A DNA stretch of 64,000 nucleotides from Sphingomonas baiyangensis (GCF_005144715.1 NZ_SWKR01000001.1:434001-498000), one strand, 5' to 3'; shown: positions 1 to 9,520, counted from the stretch's first letter. Made by a program: numbers and translations. The notes: generated by a model not told the origin, from the letters alone.

Positions 1-2352
1 CTCGCCGCCTGCTGCCACGCGCGCTTCGATAAGTTCGAGCGCCTCGTCATGGCGGCCGGCATCGGAAAGACGATTGGTATAATAGGCAAGTGTGTCGAAA
101 TCGGCGGGCTCGGTTTCATGCGCGCGGGCGATGGTTTCGAGAGATTGGGCGTCGCGTCGCAGGACATAGAGCAGATAGGCGCGGTAGTGCAGGCTCGATC
201 GACTCGCGTCGATCGCGATCGCACGGTCGATATCGGCGAGCGAGCCTTCGAAATCGCCCAGCAGCTCGCGATAGCGCGCACGATTCTCGAACGCGCTCGC
301 GTCATCGTCCTCGCTGCCGTCGGCGACGATCCGCGCATAGGCCGCATCGAGCCGCTTGAGCTTGCCGGTGTCGCGCGCTTTTGCCCGTTCGACATGCCTG
401 AGCGGTAGGTCCGCCGGCGCCTTGACCGTAAGCAGTCGGCCCTCGGCGGCGGCGAGCGTCGCACGCTCGGCAGCGATTTCGCCCGGCGCGATCTCGATGC
501 CCGTCGCGACGATGCGATCCTCCACCGTCGCCACACCCTGATCGAGCGCGACGCTGCGCGACACCTTCATGCCGCCCAGCCGCTCGGGCAGCGTGCGGTC
601 GCCCTCGATCACATAGCCCCGGCCATTGTCGGGCAACAGCGTGCGCGCGCGAAACGCGAACGAGGTGGGGCCGGCGGTAGCGACGGGAATCGCCTTCCAC
701 GAGGAGCGCGTCCGATCGGGCGCGAACGCCGCCTTGCCGACCGCAAAGTCGAGCGTGCGCTGATGCCTGCCTGCCTCGCGCGACCAGTCTACCTGCGCAA
801 TGCCCTCGATTTCGAGCGTGCCGGTAGTGGCGGCGTCGTCGAAGCTGATGCCATGCGAGACGACGCGAGCGCGCGGCAGATACTGGCCGACGATCTCCTG
901 CGCCATCGCTTCGCGCTGATCCTCGGTGCCCTGCGTATTTGCCATGCGCAGCATCTCGGCGCCCTGCCCGCGTGCCGTCATGCGCAGCGTGTAGACCGCG
1001 GGAAGCGACAGCGCCGCCGACTGATCGAGCTCGAGGTCGATCGCGATATCGGGTCGCGCCGGCGCGCGGATCGGCAGCGGCATCAGCGCCGCGCCCGCGC
1101 TGCGCAGCGGCAGGACGTGGCGAAAGGGTGGCGTGTCCTCGATATCGGCCAGCCGTGCGCCCTGCCCCGTCCCGTCGAGCCACAGGTCGGTGCCGTCGAT
1201 CGACGCGCGCACGAGCACATGATCGAACGCGCCCGCACCGGGAAGCCGCTTGGGGACCAGATCGCCGCCTTCGATGCTTGCAAGCACCGGCTCGGCCTCG
1301 ATCTCGAGCGCGTGGAGCATCGCGAGCAGCAGCAAGGTCTTGGCCTTGCAGTCACCGTAGCGCACTTCCCAGGTACGCGCCGGCGCCTGCGGCGTGTAGT
1401 TTCCGCCGGCCATGCCCCGGAACAGATAGCGGATTTCAGCCTGCACCGATTGCAGCGCGAGTGCGGCACGTTCGCGCGGTGTCGTGGCGGCGGCGCGGAT
1501 GCGCGCCACTTCGGCGGCGAGCGGGCTGCCGGCCGCGATGAGTCCCTGCGTGGCATATAGCGGCGCGAAAGTGCGCGAGACCGTCGCCCAGTCGCCGAAG
1601 TTGCTCACCTCGATCATCGGCAGCGGCCGGAAACGCGGCGGCGCATCACCGGGTATCTCGGCGGGCTTGGGCGCCGGACCGACGAACTCGACTTCGCTGA
1701 ACGAACCGCTCTGCCGCGGCGTGAGCGTCACCCCGTCGAGATGGCTGCGGAGCGCCACGCCATCGGCGCTCGACCACAGGATGCGGTTGCGCGCCAGCCC
1801 CGCCGTTACGGGCCTGGCAATCACCGGCATCGCGCTGTGCACGCGACCGCCCAGCGCCGGATCGCGATTGGTGACGGTGAAGGCGATGTCGAGCACGTCG
1901 TTCACGCGCAGTCCTTCGATCTCCATCGTCGCGGTGAGGATGCCCGTCAGCATCCGCTGTTCGAGGCCGAGTTCGCGCTTGAGGACGTTCAGCCTTTCGC
2001 CCTTGGCAAGCAGATCGATCGTATCGCCTGCGCGCAGGATGCGGGCATGGTGCACGATCACGTCGCCATGATCGGGCAGCCAGTCGACGCTGAAGGTGCC
2101 CGCCTCGTTGAGCATCGCGGCGTTGGCGATCTGCACCGCCGAACGCACATAACTGGCGACGCCGCCATCCTCGATACGCTGCTGCTGGTCGAGGATCAGG
2201 AATTGCGGGCGCGGGCTGGGCAGATTGGCCGGATCGGGCGTCGGCGCCTGCTTCACCCATTCGGGCGCCGGCCGGTACAGCGGCACGTCGGACGCACTGA
2301 CAGGCGCCGTGCCAGCGAGAAGGCACGCAACGAAAGTGATCGAACGCAACAT
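1..2352 (-). CDS. DUF3857 / transglutaminase-like exported protein with TPR tail (3' end cut by window edge)
   Basis: The frame is open for exactly 784 codons from the ATG at 2352 to base 1, so the C-terminus lies outside the window. The N-terminus (MLRSITFVACLLAGTAPVSA) is a signal peptide. Residues ~60-270 fit the DUF3857 beta domain. A transglutaminase core follows, with a credible triad: Cys335 (in YGDCKAKT), His378 (in FDHVLVR) and Asp393 (in LWLDG). The visible C-terminal ~90 residues look like TPR helices. Members of this family are periplasmic and mostly of unknown substrate; a peptide or peptidoglycan cross-link role is only inferred. It is divergent from the photolyase gene across 133 bases that show no clear promoter. 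Confidence 0.85.
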   Translation of the reverse strand, partial: MLRSITFVACLLAGTAPVSASDVPLYRPAPEWVKQAPTPDPANLPSPRPQFLILDQQQRIEDGGVASYVRSAVQIANAAMLNEAGTFSVDWLPDHGDVIVHHARILRAGDTIDLLAKGERLNVLKRELGLEQRMLTGILTATMEIEGLRVNDVLDIAFTVTNRDPALGGRVHSAMPVIARPVTAGLARNRILWSSADGVALRSHLDGVTLTPRQSGSFSEVEFVGPAPKPAEIPGDAPPRFRPLPMIEVSNFGDWATVSRTFAPLYATQGLIAAGSPLAAEVARIRAAATTPRERAALALQSVQAEIRYLFRGMAGGNYTPQAPARTWEVRYGDCKAKTLLLLAMLHALEIEAEPVLASIEGGDLVPKRLPGAGAFDHVLVRASIDGTDLWLDGTGQGARLADIEDTPPFRHVLPLRSAGAALMPLPIRAPARPDIAIDLELDQSAALSLPAVYTLRMTARGQGAEMLRMANTQGTEDQREAMAQEIVGQYLPRARVVSHGISFDDAATTGTLEIEGIAQVDWSREAGRHQRTLDFAVGKAAFAPDRTRSSWKAIPVATAGPTSFAFRARTLLPDNGRGYVIEGDRTLPERLGGMKVSRSVALDQGVATVEDRIVATGIEIAPGEIAAERATLAAAEGRLLTVKAPADLPLRHVERAKARDTGKLKRLDAAYARIVADGSEDDDASAFENRARYRELLGDFEGSLADIDRAIAIDASRSSLHYRAYLLYVLRRDAQSLETIARAHETEPADFDTLAYYTNRLSDAGRHDEALELIEARVAAGGE

Positions 2353-2485
2353 CTTGGCCCCGCCCCGAAACCCTTATCCCCTGTGTGCCACCTTATGCAC
2401 GCGATGGGCGTGTGACTAGGGTGCGGAACCGCGCGCCTGCGTGCAGGTTGGCGGCAGAATCAATTGCCAGCGGAACGCCCTCCCC

Positions 2486-3862
2486 ATGCCCGATATCCCT
2501 GCTCTCCTCTGGTTCCGCCGCGACCTGCGGCTTGCCGATCAGGCGGCGCTGCTTGCCGCGGCCGAGGAGGGGCCGGTGGTGCCCGTCTATGTGCTCGATG
2601 ACGAGGGTGCGAAGCATCGGGCGATGGGAGGTGCCTCGCGCTGGTGGCTGCATCACAGCCTTGCGAGCCTCGACGCCGATCTGCGCGAGCGCGGCTCGCG
2701 GCTGATCCTGCGGCGTGGGCGCGCCGACGCGGAACTGGCGGCGGTCGCCGAAGCGTGCGGTGCGAGCCGCGTGCATTGCATCCGCCATTACGAGCCGTGG
2801 TGGCGCAATGCCGAGCGCGCGGTGGCCAAGCGGCTCGATCTGGTGTGCCACGACGGCAATTACCTCGCGCCGCCGGGGTCGCTGACGACCGGCAGCGGCA
2901 CGCCGTTCAAGATCTACACCCCGTTCTGGCGCGCGCTGAAGGAGCATATGCCGCCGCCCTGGCCCACCAACCGGCCGAGCACGGTGCCGGCGCCGAAGAC
3001 ATGGCCCGCCTCGGACAAGCTCGACGACTGGGACCTGCTGCCGACCAAGCCCGACTGGGCCAAGGGCTTCGGCAAGGAATGGACACCGGGCGAAGCGGGG
3101 GCGCGGCGGCGCGTCGATGCGTTCGTCAAGCGCGCGGGCGACTATGACGAGACACGCAACCTGCCCTCGATCGAGGGCAGCAGCCGACTTTCGCCACATC
3201 TCCATTTCGGCGAGGTGTCGCCCGCCTATGTGTGGCACCGGGTCGCCGATGCGGGCGGGTCGGTCGACATATTTCTGAGCGAGCTCGGCTGGCGCGACTA
3301 TGCGCAGAACGTCATCGCCGAATATCCCGACTATCCCTCGAAGAACGCGCGCGACAAGTTCGACAAGCTGCCGTGGCGCGACCTGCGCGAAGCGGGCAGC
3401 GACTTCGACGCCTGGACCAAGGGGCAGACGGGCTATCCGATCGTCGATGCCGGGATGCGGCAATTATGGACGACGGGGTGGATGCACAATCGCGTGCGGA
3501 TGATCGCGGCGAGCTTCTGCATCAAGCACCTGCTAATCGACTGGCGCAAGGGCGAGCAGTGGTATTGGGATTGCCTGGTCGATGCCGATTACGGATCGAA
3601 CGGCGTCAACTGGCAATGGGTGGCGGGCACCGGGCTCGATTCGAACATGTTCAGCCGGATCATGGCGCCGCTGTCGCAATCGGAGAAGTTCGCGGCGGGC
3701 GACTATATCCGCCAGTGGGTGCCCGAGCTGGCGAAGCTTTCGGACGCGGTGATCCACGATCCCGAAGAGCATGGCTGCCGGCCGAAGGACTATCCCGCCA
3801 AGATCATCGGCCATCGCGAGGCGCGCGAGCGCGCGCTGAAAGCCGGCAAACACGCGAAATAG
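2486..3862 (+). CDS. phr: Class I deoxyribodipyrimidine photolyase
   Basis: Light-driven repair of cyclobutane pyrimidine dimers with FAD and an antenna chromophore. The 458-residue product opens with the photolyase N-terminus (LLWFRRDLRLAD). It carries the FAD-pocket signatures SSRLSPHLHFGE (~230-241), GYPIVDAGMRQLW (~320-332) and WMHNRVRM, then DADYGSNGVNWQW (~370-382). The ATG at 2486 is chosen because the family N-terminus begins there; an upstream in-frame start at 2441 would add 15 residues unlike the family. The Cfa-like gene follows directly. In Rhodobacter sphaeroides phrA and cfaA are also neighbours, in the RpoE singlet-oxygen regulon; I could not identify such a promoter here. Confidence 0.95.
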   Translation: MPDIPALLWFRRDLRLADQAALLAAAEEGPVVPVYVLDDEGAKHRAMGGASRWWLHHSLASLDADLRERGSRLILRRGRADAELAAVAEACGASRVHCIRHYEPWWRNAERAVAKRLDLVCHDGNYLAPPGSLTTGSGTPFKIYTPFWRALKEHMPPPWPTNRPSTVPAPKTWPASDKLDDWDLLPTKPDWAKGFGKEWTPGEAGARRRVDAFVKRAGDYDETRNLPSIEGSSRLSPHLHFGEVSPAYVWHRVADAGGSVDIFLSELGWRDYAQNVIAEYPDYPSKNARDKFDKLPWRDLREAGSDFDAWTKGQTGYPIVDAGMRQLWTTGWMHNRVRMIAASFCIKHLLIDWRKGEQWYWDCLVDADYGSNGVNWQWVAGTGLDSNMFSRIMAPLSQSEKFAAGDYIRQWVPELAKLSDAVIHDPEEHGCRPKDYPAKIIGHREARERALKAGKHAK

Positions 3863-3880
3863 TTGCAACGCGCGGCGGCG

Positions 3881-5131
3881 ATGGCATGGGTGGCCGCGAT
3901 GCATGGCATGACGCGCAACCGCGGGCGGAGGATCGGGCAGGCGCGCGCGCTGGCGCTGCCGGGCGTCGACCGGCTGTTCGCGCCGCTGCTCGACCGGATC
4001 GACCGGGGGCTGCCCGAAGGTTCGATCGACGCGACGCTGCCGGGTGGCGGGCGGCGGCTGCTCGGCGGACGCGCGCCGGGGCCGGCGGCGGTGGTCGACC
4101 TCAGGTCATGGCGCGCGCTCTATCGTCTCGCGACAGGCGGGTCGGCCGGCTGGTACGAGGCATGGGCGGCGGGCGAATGGGCGAGCCCCGATCCGGTCGC
4201 GCTGTTCGAACTGTTCGTGCGCAACCGCGCGGCGCTGGGCGATACCGCGCGGGCGCGGCCATGGTCGCGCATCGGGCGGCGGCTGGCGCATCTCGCGCGG
4301 CGCAACGATGCGGCGGGCGCACGCGCCAATGTCGCCTATCATTACGATCTGGGGAACGACTTCTACGCGCCGTGGCTCGATGCGAGCATGACCTATTCGA
4401 GCGCGATGTTCGCCGAGGCGGACGAGCCGCTCGAGGCCGCGCAGGCGCGCAAGCTGGCGGCGATCCTCGACCGCACCGCGACCAGGCCGGGCGACGCGAT
4501 CCTCGAGATCGGTTGCGGCTGGGGCTCGTTCGCCGCCGTCGCCGCTGCGGGCGGACGGCGCGTGCACGGCCTGACGCTGTCGGCCGAGCAGAAGGCGCAT
4601 GTCGAGGCGCGGGGGCTTCCCGGCGTATCGGTGGCGCTCACCGACTATCGCGACGCCACCGGCCAGTATGATGCGATCGCGAGCATCGAGATGGTCGAGG
4701 CGGTGGGGCAGGATTTCTGGCCCGCCTATTGCGCCGCCATCGCACGGCTGCTGCGCCCCGGCGGGCGCGCCGCGATCCAGTATATCGCGATCGACGATGC
4801 GGTGTTCGAGAACTACGCGCGCAATGTCGACTTCATCCAGGCCTATGTGTTTCCCGGCGGCATGCTGCTGTCCGAAGCGCGCTTTCGCGCCATCGCCGAG
4901 CGGTACGGGCTGCGCTGGACCGACCGGCGGGGCTTCGGCATGGACTATGCCGAAACGCTCCGGCGCTGGCGCATGGCGTTCGACGCCGCCGATGCCGCAG
5001 GCCGGCTGCCCGCCGATCTCGACGCGCAATTCCGCGCGCTATGGCGCTATTATCTGATGTATTGCGAAGGCGGCTTTCGCGGCGGCGGGATCGACGTGGC
5101 GCAGGTGACGCTGGTGAAGGAGGGGACATGA
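3881..5131 (+). CDS. Cyclopropane-fatty-acyl-phospholipid synthase-like methyltransferase
   Basis: SAM-dependent enzyme of the Cfa/mycolic acid cyclopropane synthase family, expected to methylenate unsaturated membrane phospholipid acyl chains. The SAM-binding motif LEIGCGWGSF and the family signatures YHYDLGNDFY, FPGG and YYLMYCEGGFRGGGID are present; length (~410 aa) is normal. The start is unsettled: TTG at 3863 directly after the photolyase stop, or ATG at 3881, 3899 or 3908; none has a strong ribosome-binding site. It is probably co-transcribed with phr, and its stop overlaps the next start (ATGA). A second, more canonical Cfa homolog lies at 38674-39948, so the roles may be divided. Confidence 0.88.
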   Translation: MAWVAAMHGMTRNRGRRIGQARALALPGVDRLFAPLLDRIDRGLPEGSIDATLPGGGRRLLGGRAPGPAAVVDLRSWRALYRLATGGSAGWYEAWAAGEWASPDPVALFELFVRNRAALGDTARARPWSRIGRRLAHLARRNDAAGARANVAYHYDLGNDFYAPWLDASMTYSSAMFAEADEPLEAAQARKLAAILDRTATRPGDAILEIGCGWGSFAAVAAAGGRRVHGLTLSAEQKAHVEARGLPGVSVALTDYRDATGQYDAIASIEMVEAVGQDFWPAYCAAIARLLRPGGRAAIQYIAIDDAVFENYARNVDFIQAYVFPGGMLLSEARFRAIAERYGLRWTDRRGFGMDYAETLRRWRMAFDAADAAGRLPADLDAQFRALWRYYLMYCEGGFRGGGIDVAQVTLVKEGT

Positions 5132-6327
5132 AGCTCTGGACGATGCTGGGCGCGCTTGCGCTCGCGGGCTGTGCCGCAACCACGGCACCGGTGGCGAGCG
5201 ATGCACCCGCCAATGCGCCGGTGGTATCGCAGGCCGTCCGCCTCGACAGCGTACCCGAGGCGCGGCTGCGCGCCGCCGGCGCCGAAGTGCTGTTCTGGTC
5301 GCAGGAACAGCGCGAGGCCAATTTCCGCGCCATGGAGACGATCTTTCCCGGCCATGTCGTGAAGGCCGGCGCGCGGCCGCGCGCGCTGCCCGCGGGCACG
5401 CCGCTGGCCATTTCGCCCGCCGAGGTCGACGGCTTCATGGCGGCGCAGAAGATTGCCGGGCTGATCGTGCTTAAGGACGGGCAGGTCGTGCTCGAACGCT
5501 ATGGCCTGGGGTTCACGCCCCAAGGCCGCTGGACGAGCTTTTCGGTGGCCAAGTCGTTCACCTCGACGCTGGTGGGTGCCGCGATCCGCGACGGTGCGAT
5601 TCGCTCGGTCGACGATCCGGTCACGCGCTACATCCCCGAGCTGGCCGGCAGCGGCTATGACGGGGTGAGCGTGGCGCAGTTGCTCACCATGACCTCGGGC
5701 GTGCGCTGGAACGAGGACTACACCGATCCCAATTCCGACGTCGCGCGGATGCTGACGGTGCCCGTGCCGCCGGGCATGGACCCGACGGTCGCCTATATGC
5801 GCACGCTGCCGCGCGAGACCGCGCCGGGCGAGAAGTTCGTCTACAAGACCGGCGAGACCAACCTGATCGGCGTGCTGGTGAGCAAGGCGACGGGCAAGCC
5901 GCTCGCCAATTATCTGAGCGAAAAGGTGTGGCGGCCCTATGGCATGGAGGCCGATGCCTTCTGGATGATCGATCAGTCGGGCCAGGAGATCGGCGGCTGC
6001 TGCCTGTCGGTCAGCCTGCGCGACTATGCGCGCATGGGGCAGCTGGTGCTCGACGGCGGTGAGGGGCTGGTGCCCGCGGGCTGGTTCGCCGAGGCGACCA
6101 AGGCGCAGGTGGCCTTCCCGCGCGCGGGCTTCGGCTATGGCTATCAATGGTGGGCCTATCCCGAAGGCCGCTTCGGCGCGCAGGGCATCTTCGGCCAGTC
6201 GATCCTGATCGACCCCGCCGCACGCGTAGTGGTGGCGATGGTGAGCGCATGGCCCAAGGCGACCGACAGCGCGCTTTCGGCCGAGCGCATGGCGTTCCAG
6301 GCGAAGCTGCTGGCGGCGGCGCGGTAA
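5128..6327 (+). CDS. Serine hydrolase lipoprotein, class C beta-lactamase / NylB-like fold
   Basis: The 399-residue product has a lipoprotein signal with lipobox LAGC (Cys15), so it should be membrane-anchored in the envelope. The fold is that of class C beta-lactamases and esterases: the SxxK motif is S139-V-A-K142, a YxxxxxN-type motif starts at Tyr239 (YKTGETN), and the C-terminal region contains a GYGYQWW strand seen in 6-aminohexanoate-dimer hydrolases and EstB-type esterases. The natural substrate cannot be read from the sequence, and a true beta-lactamase role is unlikely. The start overlaps the Cfa-like stop (ATGA) and has an AAGGAGGGG ribosome-binding site, so translation is coupled. 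Confidence 0.85.
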   Translation: MKLWTMLGALALAGCAATTAPVASDAPANAPVVSQAVRLDSVPEARLRAAGAEVLFWSQEQREANFRAMETIFPGHVVKAGARPRALPAGTPLAISPAEVDGFMAAQKIAGLIVLKDGQVVLERYGLGFTPQGRWTSFSVAKSFTSTLVGAAIRDGAIRSVDDPVTRYIPELAGSGYDGVSVAQLLTMTSGVRWNEDYTDPNSDVARMLTVPVPPGMDPTVAYMRTLPRETAPGEKFVYKTGETNLIGVLVSKATGKPLANYLSEKVWRPYGMEADAFWMIDQSGQEIGGCCLSVSLRDYARMGQLVLDGGEGLVPAGWFAEATKAQVAFPRAGFGYGYQWWAYPEGRFGAQGIFGQSILIDPAARVVVAMVSAWPKATDSALSAERMAFQAKLLAAAR

Positions 6328-6337
6328 ACGCGTCAAT

Positions 6338-6451
6338 CCCGTTCGTCCCGAGCGAAGTCGAGGGACATGGCCGAGCGAAGTCGAGGCGTAGATCCGCGCA
6401 GCCTCGACTACGCTCGGTGAAGTGTCTCGACTTCGCTCGACACGAACGGGG
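6338..6451. repeat. Nested inverted-repeat (REP/BIME-like) element, family A
   Basis: The outer arms are CCCGTTCGTCCCGAGCGAAG at the left and its near reverse complement ending at 6451. The inner arms are CCGAGCGAAGTCGAGGC (from about 6371) and the complement of CCGAGCGTAGTCGAGGC. It lies between two convergent genes and could fold into a long cruciform. The same core (CCCGTTCG..CTGAG/CGAG) recurs at 9503-9566 and 53191-53284. Confidence 0.8.
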
Positions 6452-6461
6452 AATATTTGGC

Positions 6462-7193
6462 TTATGCTTGGCGCCGCGCGATCGTCAGCAGCGAGAGGCC
6501 CATCGGCATCGGCACGCGGCCGATGAGGTGGCGCTCCAGCCCGAATACCGCCTCGAACAGGCGGTTGACGGGCGCGGGGGGCGGAGAATCGTCGCTGTCG
6601 TCGCGGCCCGTCAGCCGGCCGGCCAGCCGCGCGCCGACCGCGAGCGGGAACAGCAGCGAATTGCACCAGCGCAGCCCCTGATGCGTGAGGCCGGCGGCGC
6701 GGATCGCGGCATCGAGGCTCGCCTTCGAATAGCGGCGGTGGTGATGGTTCACCACGTCGTGCGCCGACCACATCCAGCGATGCGCGGGCACCGCGATGAG
6801 GATGCAGCCGCCGGGCTTCAGCGTCTCGGCGATGCCGCGCAGCGCCGCCACATCGTCGCCCACATGCTCGATCACGTCGAGCACGGCGACCATGTCGTAG
6901 GCACCGCGCGCGACGCCGGGCAGCTCGGGCAAGGGCGCGTCGCCTACCGGCTGGCCCAGCCGCTCGGCGGCGATGGCGCGCGCCGCCGCGTCGATCTCGA
7001 TCGCCTCGACGTTGCCGAAGCGCGCGAGCATCGGCAGGTTGTGGCCGGTGCCGCAGCCGATCTCGAGGATACGCGCATCGGCGGATAGCCCGGCCTCGCG
7101 CGCGACATAGTCGCTCAGGATCTCGCGGCGCGCGCGATACCACCAGTGCGTGCTGTCGTGCGCGGCCATGCGGTCATAGACGATCCTGTCCAT
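6462..7193 (-). CDS. Class I SAM-dependent methyltransferase
   Basis: The 243-residue product carries the SAM motif I LEIGCGTGH at residues 43-51, an acidic motif II (AIEIDAAA) and a motif IV region (DMVAVLDVIEHV). The conserved HYWW-like N-terminal patch (THWWYRARR) is typical of methyltransferases found with GtrA/polyprenyl-glycan genes. The substrate is unknown. The start lies 3 bases after the stop of the GtrA-family gene, so the two form one transcript and probably modify or move an undecaprenyl- or lipid-linked sugar. The C-terminal ~50 residues contain a hydrophobic patch that may associate with the membrane. Confidence 0.85.
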   Translation of the reverse strand: MDRIVYDRMAAHDSTHWWYRARREILSDYVAREAGLSADARILEIGCGTGHNLPMLARFGNVEAIEIDAAARAIAAERLGQPVGDAPLPELPGVARGAYDMVAVLDVIEHVGDDVAALRGIAETLKPGGCILIAVPAHRWMWSAHDVVNHHHRRYSKASLDAAIRAAGLTHQGLRWCNSLLFPLAVGARLAGRLTGRDDSDDSPPPAPVNRLFEAVFGLERHLIGRVPMPMGLSLLTIARRQA

Positions 7194-7196
7194 CGG

Positions 7197-7616
7197 TCAG
7201 CGAAACACCCATTGGCGGTTGAGGAGGAAGGTAACGGCGGGAACGATGAGCAGGCCAGGCACCAGCGGCACCCAGGCGGGCTGCGCGAGCAGATTGGTCG
7301 CCACCCAGGTGATGAGCGCGTGCAGCCCGAGCCCCAGCCCCTGCACCGCGACGAACCGCGCCTGCTGGCCGGCACCCGTGCGGCTGCCATGCCCGCGAAA
7401 GCTGAAGCGGCTGTGCAGCACGAACCCCGCCGCCACCGCGACGGCGAAGGCGAAGGGCACCGCCAGCACCGCGCGCTCGTTGCCGAAGATGCGCCAGGTC
7501 AGCGTCAGATACACCGCGCTGTAGAGCAGCGTGGTGATGCCGCCGGCGACGAGAAAGCGCAGGATCTGCCCCAGCACCGGATGCCGCCCTGCCATCTGCC
7601 CAATCATCGTCGTCAC
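7197..7616 (-). CDS. GtrA family membrane protein (putative polyprenyl-phosphate sugar flippase)
   Basis: A 139-residue protein with four predicted membrane spans and the GtrA signatures FLVAGGITTLLYSAVYL near the N-terminus and FLLNRQWVF at the C-terminus. GtrA family members help transfer or flip lipid-linked sugars used to decorate O-antigen or wall polymers. It is the first gene of a two-gene operon with the downstream methyltransferase. It is divergent from the large membrane protein at 7706, which may use the same lipid-linked sugar; that link is inferred. Confidence 0.85.
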   Translation of the reverse strand: MTTMIGQMAGRHPVLGQILRFLVAGGITTLLYSAVYLTLTWRIFGNERAVLAVPFAFAVAVAAGFVLHSRFSFRGHGSRTGAGQQARFVAVQGLGLGLHALITWVATNLLAQPAWVPLVPGLLIVPAVTFLLNRQWVFR

Positions 7617-7705
7617 TGCGGCCTTGTCCTTTGCGTTCCGCGCGATAGGGAAACGCCAGTCCCAGTGGCCCCTAGCCCCGTCACGCGCCTTCGGAAAGTC
7701 CGCTC

Positions 7706-9520
7706 ATGTTCGCCCGCATCGACATCGGCCGCCAGCTCGACCGGCACTGGCTGCGCTGGACGCTGATCGCGTGGGTCGCGGTGGCGGCATGGTATGTTTG
7801 GCAGCGCTGGGGCGGCATCTACTGGCTCGCGCTGTCGGACACCGACGACAATATGCGGCTGATGCAGGTGCGCGCGTGGCTTGGCGGACAGGGCTGGTAC
7901 GACCTGCGCCAGTACCGTCTCAATCCGCCGGGCGGCCTCGACATCCACTGGTCGCGCATTCCGGACCTGCCGATCGCCGCGCTGATCCTGGCGTTCAAGC
8001 CCTTCACCACGCAGTTCTGGGCCGAGCGGCTGGCCGCGGGCGTCGCCCCCCTGCTGCCGCTCGGCATCGCGATGACCGCGGTGGCGCTCACCGCGCGGCG
8101 GCTGGTGGCGCCGCGCGCATGGCCGCTGGCGCTGGTGTTCCTGATGGGCTGCACCGCGACGATGCTGATGTTCATGCCGCTGCGCATCGACCATCATGGC
8201 TGGCAGCTCGCGGCGCTGGCGGTGACGGTGGCGGGGCTGGCCGATCCGCGCCACGCGCGCGGCGGCGCCATTGTCGGCGCGGCGAGCGCGTTCAGCCTGG
8301 GCATCGGGCTCGAGATGCTGCCCTATGCCGCGACCGCCGGCGCCGCCATCACGCTGCGCTGGGTATGGGAGCGCGCCGAGGCGCCGCGCATCGCCGCCTA
8401 CGGCTGCACGCTGGCGGGCGGCACCGCGATCGCCTTCGCGGCCTTCGCATCTGAGGCCAATCAGGCGATGCGCTGCGACGCGCTGACGCCGGTATGGCTG
8501 AGCGTGACGGTGGTGGCGGGCGCGCTGTTGTTCGCGCTCGCGCGGCTCAACCCCGAGGCGCGCGCGCTGCGGCTGGGCGTGGCGGTGCTGGCGGGCGCGG
8601 TGATCGCCGGCGGCTTCGCGCTCCTGTTCCCGCAATGCCTGGGACGGCCCGAAGGCGTGTCCGACGAGCTGGCGCGCAGCTGGCTCAACAATGTGCGCGA
8701 GGCCAAGCCGATCTACGAGCATCCGCTGCGCACCGCGCTGCCGATCGCGGCGCTGCCCGTCATCGGCCTGATCGGCGCGATGCTGGCGACATGGCGCGCG
8801 CGTGGTACGCCGCGCTTCGCCGCGTGGCTGCCCGTTGCGCTGTTCACCGGCTCTGCCTGCCTCTTGCTGCTGTGGCAGGTGCGCGCGGGGCCGGCCGCGC
8901 AGCTGCTGGCGGTGCCCGGCGCGACGGCGCTCGGCTGGTGGCTGTTCCCCTGGCTGCTCGACCACCGGCTGATGCCGGTGCGCGTGTTCGGCACGATCGC
9001 GGCGTTCCTGATGGTATCGGGCCTATTCGCCGGCCTCGCGATCCGCTGGCTGCCGATCGACCGGCCCGATGCGCGCACGCGCACGGTGGCGCGCGCGGGC
9101 CAGCGCTGCGGCAGCATCCCCTCGCTGGTACAGCTCAACCGGCTGCCGCCGGCGACGATGTTCACGCATGTCGATCTGGGTCCGCGACTGGTGACGATCA
9201 CGCACCACAACGGCATCACCGGGCCCTATCACCGCAACGGCGACGCGATCCTCGACGTGCATCGCGCCTTCCAGCGCGACGACGCCTTCTTCCGCCGCAC
9301 CGCCTATGCGCATGGCGCGCGCTATCTGCTCACCTGCCCCAACATGGCCGAGACGACCAACTATCGCGCACGCGCGCCGCAGGGCTTCTATGCGCGGCTG
9401 GCGCGCGGCGAGGTGCCCGATTTCCTCACGCGCGTGCCGCTGCCGGCAAACTCGCCCTTCGCGCTTTGGCGCATCGATTACGAGCGGCCGCTGGCGCCGC
9501 AACCCGTTCGTCCTGAGTAG
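7706..9520 (+). CDS. Uncharacterised polytopic membrane protein, GT-C-like (paralog of 24681-26297)
   Basis: A 604-residue protein with an N-terminal membrane helix, the acidic loop SDTDDNMRLMQVRAWLGG (residues 44-61) and about ten further hydrophobic segments. A soluble C-terminal ~130 residues contain HVDLGPRLV and GPYHRNG. An acidic motif after the first helix followed by many membrane spans is the layout of GT-C enzymes (oligosaccharyl and mannosyl transferases) that use polyprenyl-phosphate sugars. I do not recognise a named family, and the activity is inference. The paralog at 24681 shares DTDD, MHWSR/IHWSR, RIDHHG and PYHRN motifs. The stop codon lies inside an inverted-repeat element, so the last residues may be element-derived. 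Confidence 0.75.
   Translation: MFARIDIGRQLDRHWLRWTLIAWVAVAAWYVWQRWGGIYWLALSDTDDNMRLMQVRAWLGGQGWYDLRQYRLNPPGGLDIHWSRIPDLPIAALILAFKPFTTQFWAERLAAGVAPLLPLGIAMTAVALTARRLVAPRAWPLALVFLMGCTATMLMFMPLRIDHHGWQLAALAVTVAGLADPRHARGGAIVGAASAFSLGIGLEMLPYAATAGAAITLRWVWERAEAPRIAAYGCTLAGGTAIAFAAFASEANQAMRCDALTPVWLSVTVVAGALLFALARLNPEARALRLGVAVLAGAVIAGGFALLFPQCLGRPEGVSDELARSWLNNVREAKPIYEHPLRTALPIAALPVIGLIGAMLATWRARGTPRFAAWLPVALFTGSACLLLLWQVRAGPAAQLLAVPGATALGWWLFPWLLDHRLMPVRVFGTIAAFLMVSGLFAGLAIRWLPIDRPDARTRTVARAGQRCGSIPSLVQLNRLPPATMFTHVDLGPRLVTITHHNGITGPYHRNGDAILDVHRAFQRDDAFFRRTAYAHGARYLLTCPNMAETTNYRARAPQGFYARLARGEVPDFLTRVPLPANSPFALWRIDYERPLAPQPVRPE

Noticed and set aside
2353..2485. ECF11 (RpoE-type) promoter before phr
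   Set aside because: TGTGACTAGGG near 2414 is only loosely similar, and spacing to a -10 could not be supported.
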